A DNA stretch of 11,362 nucleotides, taken from JBDROU01 sp043809745 [NCBI: bacterium] (lineage in GTDB: Bacteria; Elusimicrobiota; JBDRMW01). Where the stretch lies: positions 1-11,362 of the forward strand of contig JBDROU010000082.1 of NCBI GenBank assembly GCA_043809745.1. The letters run 5' to 3'. How positions within the stretch are numbered: the stretch's first letter is position 1; each line of letters begins with the position of its first letter. The notes beneath the pieces are model-generated. The model was not told the DNA's origin, made no database searches, and worked only from the letters and a program-made list of their open reading frames with translations. A program made the position numbers and the translations under genes. Below are positions 7,457-11,362 of the stretch, piece after piece.

Positions 7457-9919
7457 ATGGATAAAGTATCTAAAGATAAAAAGATGGCTTGGGTGACTAA
7501 GTATAAAGCGATGACAAAATTGGGGCTTAAAATATCTTTTTATGAAAACCGTGAGTATGCAATATCTAAAGATCAGTATTCTGCTACAATTCGCGATAAT
7601 TTTTGGGCAACGGCTTTGGCTGTACGTGACCGCATAGTGGAGCGATGGATTGAAACCCAGCAAAACTATCATAAAAATAATGCTAAACGCGTGTATTATT
7701 TATCGATGGAGTTTCTCATCGGCAGGTTATTAGGAAATTACATGTATAATCTCGGTATTGAAGATGAATTGATAAAAGCATTGGAGGATTTAGGATTCGA
7801 TATAGAGGAGATACGTGAGCAGGAGCTTGATGCCGGATTGGGTAATGGTGGGTTAGGGCGCTTAGCGGCTTGTTTTTTGGATTCTATGGCAACATTAGGG
7901 ATACCGGCTACGGGATATGGTATTCGTTTTGATTATGGTATCTTCCATCAGAAGATAAGGAACGGTTATCAGGTTGAGCTGCCTGATGCGTGGTTGAGAA
8001 ATGGTACGCCATGGGAGTTCCCCAGGCCGCAATACGGGGTAGTGGTGCATTATTACGGACAGAGTAAGTCATATGCTAATAAAAACAATGAGACAAAATA
8101 TCATTGGGTTGACACGCAGGATGTATTAGCTGTCCCGTATGATTTTCCTATTCCGGGATATAAAAACGATATCGTTAATACTCTCAGGTTATGGTCGTGC
8201 AAAAGCACTGAAGAATTTGATTTTGATTATTTTAAACATGGTGATTATGAGCAGGCTGTGCATCAGAAAATATCGTCAGAGACTATTTCAAAAGTTCTGT
8301 ATCCGAGTGATAATATAAGCAGGGGTATAGAGCTGCGTCTTAAACAAGAATATTTTCTTACGGCAGCTTCAATATCCGATATTATAAGAAGGTATAAATC
8401 TGAAAACTCTGATATTTCAAAGTTGCATGAAAAAACAGCTATCCAGCTTAATGATACTCATCCTTCTTTAGCTATCGTAGAGCTAATGAGAATTTTATTG
8501 GATGAATATGAACTAGATTGGGGCACAGCATGGGATGTGACAACAAAGACATTCGCATATACAAATCACACTTTAATGCCCGAAGCATTAGAATGCTGGT
8601 CCATAGAATTGCTGGGTAAATTGCTGCCAAGACATCTTGAAATTATTTATGAAATTAATGCGAGATTTCTGGATGAAGTATCCAGTCATTATCCGGGAGA
8701 TACGGATCGATTAACACGGATGTCGATTATTGGAGAGGAATTTCCGAAGAAAGTACGGATGGCATTTTTATGCATTGTGGGGAGTCATTCGGTAAATGGC
8801 GTTTCAAAGTTGCATACCGAATTGTTAAAGACCAAAATGCTTAAGGATTTCAGTGATTTCTATCCTGGAAAATTTAATAATAAAACTAACGGTATTACAC
8901 CCAGGCGTTGGCTTCTCAAAGCAAATCCTTCGCTTGCGGATTTAATAAGCCAAAATATCGGTGATAGATGGATTGCTAATTTGGATCATATAAAAGAATT
9001 GCTGCCTTTTGCAGAACAGGGTTCATTCAGAAAAAAATGGCAGGAAATTAAATATAGGAATAAAATCCTGCTTGCGGATTATATAAAGGAAACATCTAAT
9101 ATTGTTGTTAATCCGGATTCGATTTTCGACATACAGGTTAAGCGAATCCACGAATATAAAAGACAACTTCTGTTTGCGTTCTATATTATATCGCAATATC
9201 TAAAGGTAAAACACAATCCAAAAGTCCAGTTTCAGCCGAGGACGTTTATGGTAGGGGGAAAATCCGCACCAAGTTATTATATGGCTAAGCTTACAATTAA
9301 ATTAGTGAATAGCATAGCTGATGTAGTAAATCGTGATATAGAGGTTAAAGATAAGGTTAAAGTTATATTTTTGGAAAACTATAGGGTGTCACTGGCAGAA
9401 AAGGTTTTTCCAGCAAGTGATTTATCGGAACAAATTTCTTTAGCAGGTACGGAGGCTTCCGGAACAGGTAATATGAAATTTATGATTAATGGTGCATTGA
9501 CGATTGGAACAATGGACGGTGCAAATATTGAGATTGCTGAACTTGTAGGGAAAGAAAATATTTATATTTTCGGGAACGATTCTGAACAGATAGAAAAGTT
9601 AAAAAGCGACTATAAGCCAAAGGATTACATTGAAAAATCCGCTGTTTTAAAAGAGGTGCTGGAACTAGTTTCAAAAAATTATTTTTCTGCCTATGAGCCG
9701 GGATTATTCGACCCTATAATTAGATTGATTTATAATTCGGACCCTTACTTTATTTGTGCTGATTTTGATTCCTACCTGAATATGCAGGAAAAGGTTTCAG
9801 AACTGTATAAAGATAAAACGGAATGGACTAAAAAAGCTATTTTTAATGTAGCTAATACAGGCAAATTCTCTTCTGATAGAACCATAAGAGAATATGCAAA
9901 GGATATCTGGAGAGTGTAG
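7457..9919 (+). CDS. glgP: Glycogen/alpha-glucan phosphorylase
   Basis: The 820-residue protein is a full-length GT35 phosphorylase that removes terminal glucose units from glycogen or maltodextrin with phosphate, giving glucose 1-phosphate in the cytoplasm. Family blocks appear in order: YYLSMEFLIGR, LDAGLGNGGLGRLAACFLDS, GTPWEF, QLNDTHPSLAIVELMR, NGITPRRWL, VKRIHEYKRQLL and EASGTGNMKFMINGALTIG. Lys674, in GNMKF, binds pyridoxal phosphate. Arg563 and Lys568, in the KRIHEYK block, contact phosphate. These three residues are each six before their rabbit muscle counterparts (Lys680, Arg569, Lys574). The start is secure: AAAGGAG ends six bases before the ATG. No allosteric phosphorylation segment is evident, as usual in bacteria. 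No glycogen synthase or branching enzyme is nearby. The 50-residue membrane protein behind it probably shares its transcript. Confidence 0.97.
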   Translation: MDKVSKDKKMAWVTKYKAMTKLGLKISFYENREYAISKDQYSATIRDNFWATALAVRDRIVERWIETQQNYHKNNAKRVYYLSMEFLIGRLLGNYMYNLGIEDELIKALEDLGFDIEEIREQELDAGLGNGGLGRLAACFLDSMATLGIPATGYGIRFDYGIFHQKIRNGYQVELPDAWLRNGTPWEFPRPQYGVVVHYYGQSKSYANKNNETKYHWVDTQDVLAVPYDFPIPGYKNDIVNTLRLWSCKSTEEFDFDYFKHGDYEQAVHQKISSETISKVLYPSDNISRGIELRLKQEYFLTAASISDIIRRYKSENSDISKLHEKTAIQLNDTHPSLAIVELMRILLDEYELDWGTAWDVTTKTFAYTNHTLMPEALECWSIELLGKLLPRHLEIIYEINARFLDEVSSHYPGDTDRLTRMSIIGEEFPKKVRMAFLCIVGSHSVNGVSKLHTELLKTKMLKDFSDFYPGKFNNKTNGITPRRWLLKANPSLADLISQNIGDRWIANLDHIKELLPFAEQGSFRKKWQEIKYRNKILLADYIKETSNIVVNPDSIFDIQVKRIHEYKRQLLFAFYIISQYLKVKHNPKVQFQPRTFMVGGKSAPSYYMAKLTIKLVNSIADVVNRDIEVKDKVKVIFLENYRVSLAEKVFPASDLSEQISLAGTEASGTGNMKFMINGALTIGTMDGANIEIAELVGKENIYIFGNDSEQIEKLKSDYKPKDYIEKSAVLKEVLELVSKNYFSAYEPGLFDPIIRLIYNSDPYFICADFDSYLNMQEKVSELYKDKTEWTKKAIFNVANTGKFSSDRTIREYAKDIWRV

Positions 9920-9933
9920 GGGGAAGATATGTT

Positions 9934-10086
9934 ATGAATAAGAAGAAAATCGTGCTTGCGGTAGTGTTTTTGGTGCTATTTATAGTTGATGTGTTTGTGC
10001 CGGATCCTCTGCCTTTTGTTGATGAGATACTTTTCGGCGTACTGGCCTTAATTCTTGGCGGTCAGGGTTTAAGAAAGGATAAATAA
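9934..10086 (+). CDS. Small membrane protein (50 residues)
   Basis: The protein starts MNKKKIVLAVVFLVLFIVDV, continues with VPDPLPFVDEIL, then a second hydrophobic stretch (LFGVLALILGG) and a basic tail ending RKDK. This gives two short membrane segments joined by a proline-rich turn, with the basic ends on the same side. The PDPLPFVDE turn recalls small bacterial membrane proteins and domains with a PD(P/F)IP-type turn, but I cannot name a function. It begins 14 bases after the glgP stop with GGGGAAG seven bases before the ATG, so it is translated well and is probably in the glgP operon. Whether it relates to glycogen metabolism is not known. Confidence 0.75.
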   Translation: MNKKKIVLAVVFLVLFIVDVFVPDPLPFVDEILFGVLALILGGQGLRKDK

Positions 10087-10370
10087 TTTAATAATAATCT
10101 TACCTAAATATGACACTGATTTTGTACAATAATTAACGGAAAACATCAAAATTTAACTTTTGCTAATTATAGCATAAAATATTCCTATAAAATATAATAA
10201 ACTTTAAAAAATAATAAAATACCGAATGGGCTTACATTAAACGTTATATAGGTACAAATAATAAGACAATCATGGATTCATATGTTAAATTGCGGGAAAC
10301 GCAGTTTTGTGGCATATTTATTTTAATTAGACCGTCTTAGGAGAAAAGGGGAACAGACTTATATTGCCTT
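10087..10370. other. AT-rich intergenic stretch without a gene
   Basis: This 284-base gap between the small membrane protein and the convergent repair gene has no credible coding frame or tRNA. It holds a weak hairpin (TGCTA/TAGCA, 10161-10174) and, close to the repair gene stop, the motif AAGGGGAACAGACTTATATT (10346-10365). That motif resembles short sequences dispersed in many genomes near RAYT-type transposases. There is no convincing terminator for either flanking gene. Confidence 0.45.
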
Positions 10371-11078
10371 TTAAATCCTGCCCAATAAATAACGTTTTCT
10401 TCTAGATTCGGTGAATTTTTCAATAGCATACCTGAGCATAGTTCTGGGCATCTGTTTATATCGAGTTTTTAAAAACCGTTCTTCTATTTGTAAATTCCTA
10501 TTTCCAATTTCCCTTAACATCCAGCCGACAGCTTTGTGAATTAAATCCTCTTTATCATTCAAAAGCATATCTGCTATTGCTAGTGAATCCTCAAATTTAT
10601 TCTGCTTTATATAATTGAAAGTAGAAAGAACAGAGATTCTTCTTTTCCATAAGTTAGTTGATCGTGCGAAAGAATAGAGTAAATCTTTATTTTTATCCAT
10701 CAAATACGCACCCACGATGTGATGCGCAGTTAAATCAATCAAATCCCAATTATTAATATAACGAACATTGTTAATATAGATTTGAAAGATTTTCTTTTTT
10801 TGATCGGCATTGGATTCTGCAAACTTATAAACAAGTATTAGCAAAGCGGTCAATCGTTCTTCATGAATCTTGGATTTTAGAAGTTTTAAAACCTCATTCA
10901 AAGGAGTTTCATTATATAACTTTGAAACCTTTCTTATATTCGGAACCATGACTCCGATGAAAACATCACCTTCGCCGTACTCGCCAGGACCAGTTTTAAA
11001 AAATCTCTGCAGATCTCTGGCTTTGCTTTTTTTACTATACTTCCTTAACTCATTTTTTATAGTTTTATTTGTACACAT
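10371..11078 (-). CDS. DNA alkylation repair protein, AlkD-like
   Basis: The 235-residue, strongly basic protein belongs to the HEAT-like-repeat AlkD/AlkC superfamily, DNA glycosylases that remove positively charged alkylated bases such as 3- and 7-methyl purines. Helical repeats fill the whole length. The key pattern is present: NNWDLIDL (Trp111, Asp115), LWKRRISVL (Arg147) and KAVGWMLREIG (Trp186). The Trp-Asp spacing (4) and Arg-Trp spacing (39) equal those of B. cereus AlkD (Trp109, Asp113, Arg148, Trp187), so the enzyme is probably active. Asp115 is the catalytic acid in that family. It starts at ATG 11078, right after a perfect 12-bp palindrome; no Shine-Dalgarno sequence is seen. It is alone on its strand, with glgP and its neighbour convergent. 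The AlkD assignment is firm at family level. Confidence 0.9.
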   Translation of the reverse strand: MCTNKTIKNELRKYSKKSKARDLQRFFKTGPGEYGEGDVFIGVMVPNIRKVSKLYNETPLNEVLKLLKSKIHEERLTALLILVYKFAESNADQKKKIFQIYINNVRYINNWDLIDLTAHHIVGAYLMDKNKDLLYSFARSTNLWKRRISVLSTFNYIKQNKFEDSLAIADMLLNDKEDLIHKAVGWMLREIGNRNLQIEERFLKTRYKQMPRTMLRYAIEKFTESRRKRYLLGRI

Positions 11079-11090
11079 TATGATATCATA
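11079..11090 (-). promoter_or_regulatory. 12-bp palindrome with a -10-like box before the repair gene
   Basis: TATGATATCATA is a perfect palindrome directly abutting the start codon. Read on the minus strand, its first six bases, TATGAT (11090-11085), could be a -10 box six bases before the ATG. No fitting -35 box is seen 16-18 bases upstream. It may be an operator, a weak leaderless promoter, or chance. Confidence 0.3.
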
Positions 11091-11225
11091 AGCAGTATAT
11101 AGTTTTTAAATATTTTATTGTCCCGTTCGATAAATATTAAGTTTTACCATTAAACATGAAGCGCAATAGAATATCACCTATTTTAGAAAACCAACAATAA
11201 TTTGTCAAATACACAACTAAAAACA

Positions 11226-11362
11226 TTATGTCAAGATCTCTGCTGACTTTCGATTTGGGACAAAACCAGGCAACCGCCATGGATTCTTATTAAAACGATC
11301 GGCCAATGCATAAAAGATACGGTCACAACTCGAATTATTGGTAAAACACCGCATCGTTCGGA
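11226..11362 (-). CDS. Possible 3' end of a gene running off the right edge, not recognised
   Basis: On the minus strand a frame enters from the window edge and stays open for 44 codons to a stop at 11228-11226. It includes CDRIFYALADRFNKNPWR and LPGFVPNRKSAEILT. The RFNKNPWRLPGF part vaguely recalls the N-x-x-P-R-x-x-L-G-F end of IS30-like transposases, but the match is too weak to name. The composition looks protein-like and the second half of the gap between here and the repair gene has nothing else. It could be a gene remnant or a chance open frame. Confidence 0.3.
   Translation of the reverse strand, partial: RTMRCFTNNSSCDRIFYALADRFNKNPWRLPGFVPNRKSAEILT

Noticed and set aside
10273-10341. 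Short plus-strand frame (MDSYVKLRETQF...) before the repair gene
   Set aside because: It has only 22 codons, no Shine-Dalgarno sequence and no recognisable motif.

Overview
The window looks like a chromosomal segment of a low-GC, Gram-negative bacterium. The evidence is an outer-membrane-type beta-barrel protein with a signal peptide, a periplasmic lytic transglycosylase, and AT-rich intergenic DNA with dispersed short repeats. I cannot assign a phylum; an uncultured lineage sampled by metagenomics is plausible. The genes are mostly housekeeping or stress genes set among the debris of mobile elements. I found no clear new defence, biosynthetic or signalling system.

Left part (1-1416): the first 39 bases are the start of a minus-strand gene that resembles an insertion-sequence transposase. 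It has a strong Shine-Dalgarno sequence and a promoter. Behind it lies a twice-repeated 22-base motif that looks like a transposase-binding end. Next comes an AAA ATPase with a C-terminal nuclease-like (DUF4143-type) domain. It is preceded by a perfect 10-bp inverted repeat that overlaps its promoter.

Centre (1556-5583), minus strand: perR, then katG, then an unrecognised outer-membrane protein. perR and katG form a peroxide-response operon. Its promoter is a perfect TTGACA, 17 bases, then TCTAAT, with a PerR-box core in the spacer. This promoter moves the perR start to ATG 5233. Between perR and the next gene lies a relic of a second copy of the ATPase gene's 5' end, preceded by a short repeat that also occurs just after the intact ATPase gene.

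Right part (5584-11362): an MltD-like lytic transglycosylase with LysM is apparently expressed from a promoter whose -35 box lies in the relic. Then come a repeat element inserted in the hairpin loop of another repeat element, a strong terminator, and glycogen phosphorylase (glgP) with a 50-residue membrane protein just behind it. An AlkD-type DNA alkylation repair protein lies on the minus strand, and an open-ended reading frame runs off the right edge.

A recurring theme is that the ATPase gene, perR and the transglycosylase all have a sigma70-like promoter whose -10 box ends 7-8 bases before the chosen ATG. They also lack a Shine-Dalgarno sequence, which points to leaderless mRNAs. katG, glgP, the small membrane protein and the left-edge gene have clear ribosome binding sites.
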